Shown here: positions 13,552-21,389 of the stretch, piece after piece
Numbering within the stretch: position 1 is the first letter of the stretch
Layout: every line of letters begins with the position of its first letter
Assembly: GCA_002394185.1 (NCBI GenBank)
Contig: DGTB01000217.1
Span: forward strand, 208-23,335
Direction of reading: 5' to 3'
Length of the DNA: 23,128 bases
Origin: Bacteroidales bacterium UBA4347
GTDB lineage: Bacteria > Bacteroidota > Bacteroidia > Bacteroidales > P3
Program-made: the position numbers and the translations under genes
Notes under the pieces: generated by a model
Told to the model about the DNA's origin: nothing
The model's database searches: none
What the model saw: only the letters and a program-made list of their open reading frames with translations

Positions 13552-14094
13552 TTATTGTTTTTTGAGTTCTTTTTCCATGACGGGGCGTATTTCCTTATCA
13601 AAGATGCGTTGATAGCGTCCGTAGGGGTATTTTTTGTAGTCGCCACTGGCAAAATACCAGAGAATTATAACGAAATCTTGTGCCGAATAGAATCCGGGAA
13701 CGGCTTGCAATGGTTTGCCATCGGCGAGATAGAGTACAGTGGTGGGGTACCCTTGTAAGCCGCGTGCAAAGGAGTGGGCGCGACGTCGTCCAGAGTTGGG
13801 TGTATAGGTTTGGCCAAACCAGTTGAAGGTGCTATTGCCTTCAGCATTGAATTTGACGGGGTAGAAGTATTTGTTGATGATTTTGGCAACGGTGGCGTCG
13901 GAGAAGGTTTCGCGGTCCATTTTTTTGCAGTATCCACACCAGTCGGTGTAGAAGTCGACGAGGTAGATGCGGGTGCCGATCTTGGCGTTGGCGGCCTCGT
14001 CGATGCTGTGCCACTTCACCTGGGCGGATGCTGTGGAATGAAGAATGAAGAAAGAAGAAAGAAGAATCAGGCTGACGCGGGCCAGGTTTTTCAT
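13552..14094 (-). CDS. Secreted thioredoxin-fold protein (WCGYC motif)
   Basis: 180 residues from ATG 14094, chosen because it gives the signal peptide MKNLARVSLILLSSFFILHS followed by TASA|Q; ATGs at 14127 and 14142 would add up to 16 residues ahead of it. The active-site motif DWCGYCKKM (C53, C56) starts a thioredoxin fold, continuing with NKYFYPVKFNAEG and the cis-Pro motif GYPTTVLY. Such proteins act in the periplasm as thiol-disulfide reductases or chaperones; the partner is unknown. The hydrophobic core of the signal peptide is encoded by a heptamer array (14036-14067). It lies between the SpoIID-like gene and ftsY, all on the minus strand. Confidence 0.85.
   Translation of the reverse strand: MKNLARVSLILLSSFFILHSTASAQVKWHSIDEAANAKIGTRIYLVDFYTDWCGYCKKMDRETFSDATVAKIINKYFYPVKFNAEGNSTFNWFGQTYTPNSGRRRAHSFARGLQGYPTTVLYLADGKPLQAVPGFYSAQDFVIILWYFASGDYKKYPYGRYQRIFDKEIRPVMEKELKKQ
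14036..14067. repeat. Heptamer array inside the coding region of a signal peptide
   Basis: GAATGAA, GAATGAA, GAAAGAA, GAAAGAA, GAAT: 4.6 tandem 7-nt units. On the minus strand they encode ILLSSFFILHS, residues 10-20 of the thioredoxin-fold protein's signal peptide. Because 7 is not a multiple of 3, gain or loss of one unit would shift the frame. Confidence 0.85.
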
Positions 14095-14171
14095 TCCTTC
14101 TCGCAGGTTGGCAGAGGGCGTATTCATTATTGTTTTATTCATTATTTATAGTCTATTTAAATCTTTTTTTT

Positions 14172-14190
14172 CGCAGGCTGGCAGTCTGCG
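14172..14190. repeat. GCAGGCT-family palindrome, copy 3
   Basis: CGCAGGCTGGCAGTCTGCG, preceded by TTTTTTTT and followed by TTCC, as in the copies at 4307 and 4465. It sits 13 nt beyond the SpoIID-like gene's stop. On the minus strand the tract after the stem is A-rich, so it is not a canonical terminator for that gene. Confidence 0.65.
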
Positions 14191-14203
14191 TTCCTCTTGT
14201 TTG

Positions 14204-15532
14204 TCACCATTCGTATTCCCAGTCTTTCTCGTTGTCTTGTTCGGCTTCGATGTAGACCTCTTCGCGTTCCTCGCGGTCGCGTAGACGGAAGAGGCGGCCG
14301 AGCCAGTCGTCTTTCTTAGAGCGGGTCTGAGTCTGCTTGTTTTTGTCTTCCTCGATAATACGATTGATTTGGTCGACATACTGCTCAACGTAGTTGCGGT
14401 TGGCATGGGGATCCTGATGGACAATGGCGCCGGTATAGTAGTGACGGAGAATACTGTCGTAATCGATGCCGAGTTCTACCATTCGAATGGTGCCTTCTTG
14501 GGACAGTCCGACACCATGACCGTATCCGTGACCATGCAGTATGACGGAATTTGTGGTGGAGTCAACGCTGACGGAGAAGAATGTGGACTTGAGCTTCCAG
14601 TCGACGCGAATGCGTGTCAGCGGAATGCCGAGCATACGCACGCGGCGATGTTCTTGCGTGAAGTGGAGGAGAGTGTCTCGGTTAGCAGGATTCTGGGTAT
14701 CGATTTTATGTGTCTTTGAAAAGTAAGAGAGCCATCGGTCAACCGATATGGTCTTCACCCAGTTGCTCTGCTTCATGTGGTAGGAAAAGGTGTCGGCCAC
14801 GGAGCGTAAGTATGGTAATGCAGCGCGCCATACATCTTCGGAGTTTGCTGTCTCGCCACCGGAGTTGGAGTGGAAGGGGGTTTCGATGAGGGCTCCAAAT
14901 TGGTCAACAAGGGTCTCTCCGCTGCTCTGTATGGCTCCCATCATGATATCGGGTCGTATGCAACGGTTTAGGTAGGCCTGACAGTGGACATGATCGCAGA
15001 AGTTGTATCCGTCAGCGCGATGTTTGCCCATGTTTCGTAACGCCCAAGTGCGAGATATTATGGCCTGTATGCGGAAGATGTCCGAGTGTTTGCCATAAAT
15101 CTCACTTTGCACGACGCCGGCGATATAGGTCTCGAATTCTACATTGTTTATCAATTGCAGGCTGCCGCTCTTGAGGAGGGAAATCTCGAGGTCTCCCTCG
15201 TAGGTGCGTTGTTTACAGCCTTCGGGGTTGATGCAGAGTATGCATGCGGTATCGGTGGCTTCAAGGCGGATGGTGCTGAAGGTGCCGTAGTCAGTTTCGT
15301 TGACACTGACGTGCAGTTGTTTACCATCGGGACGGATAAGAACCGATCGACCTTCTCCTACCATGTCTTCTATCAGTTGGTCGCCGTCGGCATAGAGGTT
15401 ATAGTAGCCAAGGTCGAAGGAGACGTTGAGCGTCTTGATGGTATTATTGGAATAAAGTCTAACCTTGACCTTGTCGGCATGTGCTGCAAGGGTCAGGGAG
15501 AGTAGCAGAAGTATGGAAAGGATGCGTTTCAA
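14204..15532 (-). CDS. SpoIID/LytB-domain protein, probable peptidoglycan glycan-strand lytic enzyme
   Basis: 442 residues. The signal peptide KRILSILLLLSLTLAAHA fixes the start at a TTG codon (15530-15532); I found no ATG or GTG upstream in frame, and downstream ATGs would lose the signal peptide. The SpoIID domain (about 110-385) shows YIAGVVQSEI with the catalytic-type glutamate E144, QAIISRTWAL, the zinc-type cluster NFCDHVHCQAY (C179, H181, C184), SNSGGETANSEDVW, and HGYGHGVGLSQEG. SpoIID cleaves glycan strands lacking stem peptides; Bacteroidetes homologues presumably act on peptidoglycan in the periplasm. A highly charged 50-residue tail (from about 390) has no recognised fold. It follows lpxB in the operon. 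Confidence 0.9.
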   Translation of the reverse strand: MKRILSILLLLSLTLAAHADKVKVRLYSNNTIKTLNVSFDLGYYNLYADGDQLIEDMVGEGRSVLIRPDGKQLHVSVNETDYGTFSTIRLEATDTACILCINPEGCKQRTYEGDLEISLLKSGSLQLINNVEFETYIAGVVQSEIYGKHSDIFRIQAIISRTWALRNMGKHRADGYNFCDHVHCQAYLNRCIRPDIMMGAIQSSGETLVDQFGALIETPFHSNSGGETANSEDVWRAALPYLRSVADTFSYHMKQSNWVKTISVDRWLSYFSKTHKIDTQNPANRDTLLHFTQEHRRVRMLGIPLTRIRVDWKLKSTFFSVSVDSTTNSVILHGHGYGHGVGLSQEGTIRMVELGIDYDSILRHYYTGAIVHQDPHANRNYVEQYVDQINRIIEEDKNKQTQTRSKKDDWLGRLFRLRDREEREEVYIEAEQDNEKDWEYEW

Positions 15533-15548
15533 GGTGATGGGTTGATAA

Positions 15549-15578
15549 GGTTTAAAGTTTAAGGGTTTTAAGGTTTAA
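15549..15578. repeat. Heptamer/octamer array (GGTTTAA) between lpxB and the SpoIID gene
   Basis: GGTTTAA, AGTTTAA, GGGTTTTA, AGGTTTAA: two 7-nt units then two 8-nt units. It occupies the 60-nt gap, 16 nt before the TTG start of the next gene. Confidence 0.8.
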
Positions 15579-15592
15579 AGGGAGGAATAATT

Positions 15593-16744
15593 TCATTTTT
15601 TAATTTCATCGATGATGGTCTGGGCAGTGCGGAGGCTGGCACCGGTCGATTTCAAGAAATCGAGGTTCGCTCCCTCTGGTCGCGTTCCTCCCAACTTCTC
15701 TTCCACGCGGCGGTATCCGTCGAGCATGCGTTGGCGGTTCTCGGTGTCGAGCGTGATGAGTCGGAATTCCTCCTCGAGGCGCTGGTCGTTGTAGTCTTGC
15801 TGCAGGAGTTCGGTGACGACGTTGCTGTCGTCGATGAGGTCTACCAAAGCAATGTGGTTGATGCGGCGGCCTACGAGGGCGCGGGCAATGGCGATGCTGA
15901 CGGTGTTGCCGCGGTAGCACACCACCTGGGGAACATGGAAAAGACCTGTCTCAAGAGTGGCGGTGCCAGAACATACTACTGCGGCGTAGGACTGAGAGAG
16001 GAGACGGTATGTCTGGTCGAAGACCACGCTGATGTTCGCAGAAGGGTCTATGAAGCGGTCGTACATGGCTTTGCCCAGCAGGCTCATGCCGCCCACGACG
16101 AAATGGTATTCGGGGTGCTTGTCGGCCAGACGAACCATGCCGGGTAGGTTCTTGGTCAGCTCTTGTTTGCGGCTTCCGGGCAGCAGTGCTATGATGGGAC
16201 GCGGGTCCTCTGGGAAGAGCGTCGCCTCGGCAGGGCGTCCCTGGATAATTTCAATTAGGGGATGACCAACGTAAGTGGCCTGTGGCATATTGTTTTTGGC
16301 GTAGAAGTCCTGCTCGAAGGGCAGTATGTAGCAGAGGCTGTCCAGGTAGCGGCGCATGCCTTTGAGGCGGCCTTTCTTCCAGGCCCACAGCTGGGGCGAT
16401 ATGTAGTGGATAGCCTTGAAGCCCTGTTCGTGGGCCCACTTCTCGATTTTGAGGTTGAATCCGGGATAGTCGATGCCGATGACGGCATCGGGTTTCCATG
16501 CCAGGATGTCCTGTTTGCAGAAACGGATATTGCCCAGTACAGTTCGCAAGTGGAGTACCACCTCGACGAAACCCATGATGGCCAGGTCGCGAATATGTCG
16601 CTGTGGTGTGCCGGCAACCTGCATCATAGCATCCCCTCCCCAGAAACGGAATTCCGCCGTGGGGTCCTGCTTGCGCAGGGCTTGGATGAGGTTGGCTCCA
16701 TAGAGGTCTCCCGAAGCCTCGCCGGCTATGATGTAGTATTTCAT
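15593..16744 (-). CDS. lpxB: Lipid-A-disaccharide synthase
   Basis: 383 residues, standard for LpxB (GT19). It begins MKYYIIAGEASGDLYGANLI, the diagnostic N-terminus, followed by FWGGDAMMQVAG, DYPGFNLKIEKWAHEQGFKA, YISPQLWAWKKGRLK, ILPFEQDFY, YVGHPLIE, ALLPGSRKQEL, and CSGTATLETGLFHVPQVVCY. The enzyme condenses UDP-2,3-diacylglucosamine with lipid X to form the lipid A disaccharide at the inner membrane. The start codon overlaps the stop of the small membrane-protein gene (ATGA), so translation is probably coupled to it. Confidence 0.98.
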   Translation of the reverse strand: MKYYIIAGEASGDLYGANLIQALRKQDPTAEFRFWGGDAMMQVAGTPQRHIRDLAIMGFVEVVLHLRTVLGNIRFCKQDILAWKPDAVIGIDYPGFNLKIEKWAHEQGFKAIHYISPQLWAWKKGRLKGMRRYLDSLCYILPFEQDFYAKNNMPQATYVGHPLIEIIQGRPAEATLFPEDPRPIIALLPGSRKQELTKNLPGMVRLADKHPEYHFVVGGMSLLGKAMYDRFIDPSANISVVFDQTYRLLSQSYAAVVCSGTATLETGLFHVPQVVCYRGNTVSIAIARALVGRRINHIALVDLIDDSNVVTELLQQDYNDQRLEEEFRLITLDTENRQRMLDGYRRVEEKLGGTRPEGANLDFLKSTGASLRTAQTIIDEIKK

Positions 16745-17031
16745 TTCAATGTGATGCTATGGGTTCTGAACAATATGAACATGAATACGATAAAAGTGAC
16801 GAAGAGTAGGACCATAAGGGTCTTGGCGGCGATGGCTTTTTGCATCTTGATATAGTATCTCATGATGAGGAGTGGCGCCACGAAGCATCCGGCATACCAG
16901 GTGAGATGGGCCAACGGAGGCTCGCCCGCAATAAATAACCCTGCGGTGAGCAGCAGCGCCAGCAGGGCGATGGAGCCCAGTCCGGCAACGAGGCCTACGA
17001 CGATGGTATCTTGTTGGAGAAAATGTTTCAT
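16741..17031 (-). CDS. Small membrane protein between surE and lpxB
   Basis: 96 residues with three predicted membrane segments (about 10-33 VVGLVAGLGSIALLALLLTA; 43-60; 70-90 LMVLLFVTFIVFMFILF). No domain that I recognise. It starts 9 nt after the surE stop and overlaps the lpxB start by 4 nt, so it is firmly in the surE-lpxB operon and may act in the inner membrane alongside lipid A synthesis, but that is positional inference only. Confidence 0.8.
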   Translation of the reverse strand: MKHFLQQDTIVVGLVAGLGSIALLALLLTAGLFIAGEPPLAHLTWYAGCFVAPLLIMRYYIKMQKAIAAKTLMVLLFVTFIVFMFILFRTHSITLK

Positions 17032-17040
17032 TCAGTGATG

Positions 17041-17802
17041 CTATTTATATTGGTTGTTGAGCTCTTCTATTGCGGGGTAGTGGGTGAAATCGGGATGGAT
17101 GGGTACCACAGAGACATAACCATTCCTGAGAGCCCATTCGTCGCTTGTTTCGGGAGGGTTGTCGCAGACGAATTTGCCTGTTAGCCACCAGTAGGGTCGT
17201 CCCTGCGGGTCGATGCGCTTCTCGAAGCTGTCGTTCCACTGGGCTTTGGCTTCATGGCAGATGCGAATGCCTTTGATTTCTGATGCCGGCAGGCGGGGAA
17301 TATTGACGTTGAGCGACACACCCAGCGGCAATCCCTTTTCCAGTGTGTTGCCTATAATCTGGCGCACAAAAGGCAGGCAATGGGAAAAGTCGGCATCTGG
17401 ACTGTGGTGGAGCAGCGAGAACCCGATGGCGTCTATGCCAAGAGCTGTGGCTTCGATAACGGCCCCCATTGTGCCGCTGTAGAGCACGTTGATGGAGCTG
17501 TTGCTACCGTGGTTGATGCCTGAAAGTACCACGTCGGGACGGCGCGGGCAGAAATACTCCACAGCGAGTTTCACGCAGTCCACCGGCGTGCCGTCGCAGC
17601 AGTAAACGCTCAGCCCTTCGGCCTGTTTTACCTCGCGTACCCGCAGCGGGCGTGAGGACGTGATGCTGTGGCTCAGGCCCGAGGCGTTATATTCGGGAGC
17701 CATCACCACAACGTCGCCAAACTCCATGGCCACCTCGTCGAGCGCCCGGAGTCCTTTGGCGGTTACGCCGTCGTCATTGGTTATGAGTATCAGCGGCTTC
17801 AT
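17041..17802 (-). CDS. surE: 5'/3'-nucleotidase SurE
   Basis: 253 residues. The N-terminus MKPLILITNDDGVTAKGLRA has the paired metal-binding aspartates D10 and D11; NASGLSHS supplies S41 and LSGINHGSN supplies N97, matching the four ligands of the SurE family. SurE dephosphorylates nucleoside mono- and polyphosphates in the cytoplasm. It overlaps the DUF4340 gene stop by 4 nt upstream and is followed by the small membrane protein and lpxB. The surE-lpxB linkage is seen in other Bacteroidetes. Confidence 0.97.
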   Translation of the reverse strand: MKPLILITNDDGVTAKGLRALDEVAMEFGDVVVMAPEYNASGLSHSITSSRPLRVREVKQAEGLSVYCCDGTPVDCVKLAVEYFCPRRPDVVLSGINHGSNSSINVLYSGTMGAVIEATALGIDAIGFSLLHHSPDADFSHCLPFVRQIIGNTLEKGLPLGVSLNVNIPRLPASEIKGIRICHEAKAQWNDSFEKRIDPQGRPYWWLTGKFVCDNPPETSDEWALRNGYVSVVPIHPDFTHYPAIEELNNQYK

Positions 17803-18872
17803 TTTATCAACATGGTTGGGTCGGCCCCGAGGAAATAGCTTGCCGGCTGCAGGATATTGTCGAAGACGAAGTATTGGATCAGCACCGTGTCGGTCTGGTT
17901 GAGGATGGCGTAGAGTCGATTCATGTCGAAAGTCTCGTACATCGCTGTGTCCGGCATGGCTTTCAGGTCGTCAGGGTTGTTGTATTTGATGTAGGTGCGA
18001 AGCTCGCTCTGGTGACCGGCAGTGTCGGTAATGCGCAGAATGGTGCGCGGTTCGCCGCGCACACAACTGTCGGCAAAGGTATTGGGCACGATGGACGCAA
18101 ATTCGTCGAAGTTGAGGTAGGTGAACGACGAAAGCATCTGTGCCACACGGGCGGTGTCGAAACCATTGGTGCGCTGGTGGGTCTTGAGAAGTTCCATATA
18201 GAACCCATCACCTTCGCGTTGCACGGCGAAGGACTCTTCCTCCTGACTGGGAATTTCCATCTCGATGCGTTCAATCTCCCTCACGTCGAGGTCCACAATG
18301 GCGTGGTTGCGCCATTTCAGAGGGTCGGTGACGAAGCGTGGTGTGAGAAATCCCCGGAAGCCGGGGATATGGATGATGTAGGGCACATCATCGCCTTTGC
18401 GATATATATAGCTGGCCATCATGTCCTGAGTTTCGCGGCCCACATAGTAGGTGTTGGTCAGGCGCTCGCGGGTGAAGAGTTTCAGGTGGCCGCCAAACCA
18501 GTTGATGAGCGGCACATTCTGGTATACCTCCACCTTGATGCTGTGTGCGGCGATGTCCTTGATAGCATTGGGGACAGCATTCTTGTTCACTTGCTGGCGT
18601 ATGCGCATGTCGTGCAGGGTCTCCAGCAGCAAGTCTACCATGGGTTGGCTGGCCAGATGCTTCCCGTCGACGCTCCAGGTGGAGTCGCCCTGACGTTCAA
18701 GGGTTACCTCGCCGGTCTCCTTGTCGGCCAGGAAGATGCGGGTGATCGAGGCTGTATCCTCGATGTGAAAATCTTGCTCAAAGGTGGGCCGCGAGAGGAG
18801 CCAGGCGGTGAGGGCGGCAGCCACTACCACTACGGCAGCGACGATGATAAGGATGAGATTGCGTTTTTTCAT
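17799..18872 (-). CDS. DUF4340-domain membrane-anchored protein
   Basis: 357 residues. MKKRNLILIIVAAVVVVAAA and following residues form one N-terminal membrane anchor; the rest should be periplasmic. Segments ITRIFLADKETGEVTLERQG, WSVDGKHLASQPMVDLLLET and later YMELLKTHQRTNGFDTARVA fit the duplicated DUF4340 fold, which commonly accompanies GldG-type auxiliary ABC transporter proteins. Its first codon overlaps the stop of the GldF-GldG fusion (ATGA), and its stop overlaps surE. It therefore likely forms a complex with the fused permease. The biochemical function is unknown. Confidence 0.85.
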   Translation of the reverse strand: MKKRNLILIIVAAVVVVAAALTAWLLSRPTFEQDFHIEDTASITRIFLADKETGEVTLERQGDSTWSVDGKHLASQPMVDLLLETLHDMRIRQQVNKNAVPNAIKDIAAHSIKVEVYQNVPLINWFGGHLKLFTRERLTNTYYVGRETQDMMASYIYRKGDDVPYIIHIPGFRGFLTPRFVTDPLKWRNHAIVDLDVREIERIEMEIPSQEEESFAVQREGDGFYMELLKTHQRTNGFDTARVAQMLSSFTYLNFDEFASIVPNTFADSCVRGEPRTILRITDTAGHQSELRTYIKYNNPDDLKAMPDTAMYETFDMNRLYAILNQTDTVLIQYFVFDNILQPASYFLGADPTMLIK

Positions 18873-21337
18873 TTGCGGTATTTGTTTCTTCTGACAATGG
18901 TGATGATGGCGCCGGCGAGGCCCAGCAGCATCAGTGGCACCAGAATGTTAATGACTTGATAAGTTGAGCGGCGCGAGTTGACCTTGTTCTCGTCCAGCTT
19001 GCGCAGTGTGACGCTGCGGCTGCGCGAGTCCATCAGGCCCTCGTCGCCGACGAGGTAGTTCACAGCGTTGAGCAGCAGCTCCTTGTTTGCATAGAGGGTG
19101 CGGGTATAGCTGTCGTAGCCTGTCGGATAGGTGATGTCGCGCTCGGCGTCGTAGCGGTTCTTGATGATATCGCCATCGGAGATGACAATCATCTTCGTGG
19201 GCTTGCTCACTTCGCGGTATCCGATGGATTCCGCCGCTGTCAGCTCGGGAGTCAGGCGGTTGCGCCAGGTCGACTTGAATTCGCCTTCCAGCAATACTGC
19301 CACCGGCAGGTGCTGCTTGTTGAAGAGCCGCTGGTCCGGTTCGCTCTGCGCATCGGCAAGGTCAATCATGGCCGGCGCGTTCTTCACGCGGGTGTATTCC
19401 GACGTGCTGAGCAGCACGGTCTTCTTGATATCGTTGTCGATAAGGTCTATGCTGCTGATGAAATCGCTCTTGATAAGGTCGAGGTTGCGCACGATGGGAT
19501 GCTCCGACAGGGGTACAAGCTCCGGGAAGTAGTACCACGGCATGAAGCGGTACTGGGGCGTTTCGCCCACCATGGCCACGGGCAGCGGTATGGGCCGGCA
19601 GCGGATGTCCATCAGCACATTGGCGTTCAGTCGCACGCCATAGTTGAACAGCATCTCGTCCAATCCCAGCGGATAGCGCAGGGCCAGCATCTGGCCGTGA
19701 TTGGACAGGCTGTCGATCTCGGCGTTCACCGGGTCCACGAGCCACAGCACCTTGCCTCCATACATGATGTATTGGTCCAGAATGAAGAGGTCTTTCTCGC
19801 TGAAGGTCTCTGTTGGTTTGGCCACAATCAGCAGGTCGAACTTGTTGACGAAACGGTAGGACGAATCCTTCGAGTTTTGGCGGTGCATGGTCAGCGATTG
19901 TATCTGTCCGTCGATGGTGACGTATTCCAGGCTGTAGAACTCCTGCAGCGCGCGCTGTATGTCGTAGAGCACGCCGCCCTGCAGCTCACCCTGGCCTTGC
20001 AGGAAGCCGATGCTCTGTTTCATGCCGCGCGAGAGGGCGCGCACGGGGCTTGTCAGGGCATATTCCAGGTTCTGGATGGAGTTGTTCATCAGGTCGGCTT
20101 GCGCCACATACTGCTGGTTTTGCAGCAGCTGCACGGTGGTCTCGCGGCCTTTGTAGAAGACATCGGCCGCCGTCAGCAGCAGCAGCTGTGTCACCCCGTT
20201 GTCGCCCTTCATCTGTACTTGCGCCGGCTGGATGCCTTTCTCGCCCAGCTTTTGGTAGAAGACGCGGCGTTCCTCGTCGGTGCCGAAGTCGTTGGGGTTG
20301 ACAAACTCATAGCTCACGTTGCGGTTGTAGGCACGGAACTGGTTGAGCATCTCCTTGGTCTCGTTCTGCAGGCGCTTGAAGTCGGCCGGCATGTCGCCGT
20401 CGAGATAGACGCGGTAGAGCAGAGGCTCGTCGATGGTTTTCAGCAGTTCCTTGCTCGACTGCGAGAGTGTATAGCGGCGCTCCGACGTAAGGTCCAGGCG
20501 GGCAAAGAGGTAGTGGTCTATCACATTGACCGACACCACTATCAGCACCGTCACGCCCATTTCCAGCCAATGGCTGCGTTTGAGGTTCTTGCGTTTCTTC
20601 CATCCGTTCCACATGCGGCTCTGCAGCACCATGCGTGTGGCCATCAGGAACAGCGCCATGACGCTGACAAAATAGAGCACGTCGCGGGTGTCGACCACAC
20701 CGCGGCTGATGCTGTCGTAGTGCTCCATCATGCCCAGGCGCTTCACAAGGAGGTCTCCGCTGCCGAAGAGCTCCATTTTGTAGAGCGACTCGAAGCCCAG
20801 GTAGGCCACGGCACATAGCACGGCGGCAGCGATGAAGGCGACAATCTGGTTTGTCGTCAGCGAGCTGCACAGCAGGCCGATGGAGACGAAGGCTCCGCCC
20901 AGCAGCAGCAGGCCTATGTAGGACCCAATGACGCTGCCTGTGTCGATGTTGCCCACGGGGTAGCCCAGCGAGTAGACGCTGAAGTAGCACACCAGCGTCG
21001 GCAGCAGCGAGATGAGCACCAGCGTCCATGCCGCCAGGAACTTGGACCACACTATCGTCCAGTCGCTCAGCGGATGCGTCATCAGCATCTCGATGGTGCC
21101 GCCGCGACGTTCCTCGGCGAAGGTGCGCATGGTGATGGCGGGAATGAGGAAGAGGTAGAGGAAGGGGCCTATCATGAACAGGCCGTCCATGCCGGCATAG
21201 CCATAGTCCAGAATGTTGAAGTCCGACTTCAGCACCCACAACATCAGTCCGGTCAGTATCAGGAATACCGCTATGGTGAGGTATCCAATCAGCGATGAGA
21301 AAAAGTTTGCGAGTTCTTTTTTATAAAGGGGCCACAT
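18869..21337 (-). CDS. Fused GldF-GldG ABC-transporter permease/auxiliary protein
   Basis: 822 residues. Residues 1-245 are a GldF-type ABC-2 permease with about six membrane segments and the conserved AEERRGGTIEMLMTHPLSDW (74-93). After a basic linker (GWKKRKNLKR, 245-254) a new membrane segment (258-278) begins a GldG domain: LTSERRYTLSQSSKELLKTI, periplasmic body with LLIVAKPTETFSEKDLFILD and GGKVLWLVDPVNA, and a C-terminal membrane anchor (about 793-815). In Flavobacterium GldF and GldG are separate proteins working with the ATPase GldA in gliding. No GldA is in the window, so the ATPase must be elsewhere. The exported substrate is unknown; the operon with DUF4340 suggests an envelope role. 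The start lies 11 nt after a heptamer array. Confidence 0.9.
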   Translation of the reverse strand: MWPLYKKELANFFSSLIGYLTIAVFLILTGLMLWVLKSDFNILDYGYAGMDGLFMIGPFLYLFLIPAITMRTFAEERRGGTIEMLMTHPLSDWTIVWSKFLAAWTLVLISLLPTLVCYFSVYSLGYPVGNIDTGSVIGSYIGLLLLGGAFVSIGLLCSSLTTNQIVAFIAAAVLCAVAYLGFESLYKMELFGSGDLLVKRLGMMEHYDSISRGVVDTRDVLYFVSVMALFLMATRMVLQSRMWNGWKKRKNLKRSHWLEMGVTVLIVVSVNVIDHYLFARLDLTSERRYTLSQSSKELLKTIDEPLLYRVYLDGDMPADFKRLQNETKEMLNQFRAYNRNVSYEFVNPNDFGTDEERRVFYQKLGEKGIQPAQVQMKGDNGVTQLLLLTAADVFYKGRETTVQLLQNQQYVAQADLMNNSIQNLEYALTSPVRALSRGMKQSIGFLQGQGELQGGVLYDIQRALQEFYSLEYVTIDGQIQSLTMHRQNSKDSSYRFVNKFDLLIVAKPTETFSEKDLFILDQYIMYGGKVLWLVDPVNAEIDSLSNHGQMLALRYPLGLDEMLFNYGVRLNANVLMDIRCRPIPLPVAMVGETPQYRFMPWYYFPELVPLSEHPIVRNLDLIKSDFISSIDLIDNDIKKTVLLSTSEYTRVKNAPAMIDLADAQSEPDQRLFNKQHLPVAVLLEGEFKSTWRNRLTPELTAAESIGYREVSKPTKMIVISDGDIIKNRYDAERDITYPTGYDSYTRTLYANKELLLNAVNYLVGDEGLMDSRSRSVTLRKLDENKVNSRRSTYQVINILVPLMLLGLAGAIITIVRRNKYRK

Positions 21338-21348
21338 TGCAGTGTTCG

Positions 21349-21383
21349 GTGTTTAGTGTTAAGTGTTAAGTGTTAAGTGTTTA
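21349..21383. repeat. Heptamer array (GTGTTAA) between the M28-like gene and gldFG
   Basis: Five contiguous 7-nt units: GTGTTTA, GTGTTAA three times, GTGTTTA. It fills most of the 52-nt gap between the genes, ending 11 nt before the gldFG start. Confidence 0.92.
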
Positions 21384-21389
21384 GTGGTG

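Noticed and set aside
14095..14142. Upstream ATGs (14142, 14127) as the start of the thioredoxin-fold gene
   Set aside because: They would place 11-16 polar residues ahead of a normal signal peptide; ATG 14094 fits better, though the alternatives are not excluded.
14172..14190. Palindrome after the SpoIID-like gene as its terminator
   Set aside because: For minus-strand transcription the stem is followed by an A-tract, not a U-tract; listed as a repeat instead.
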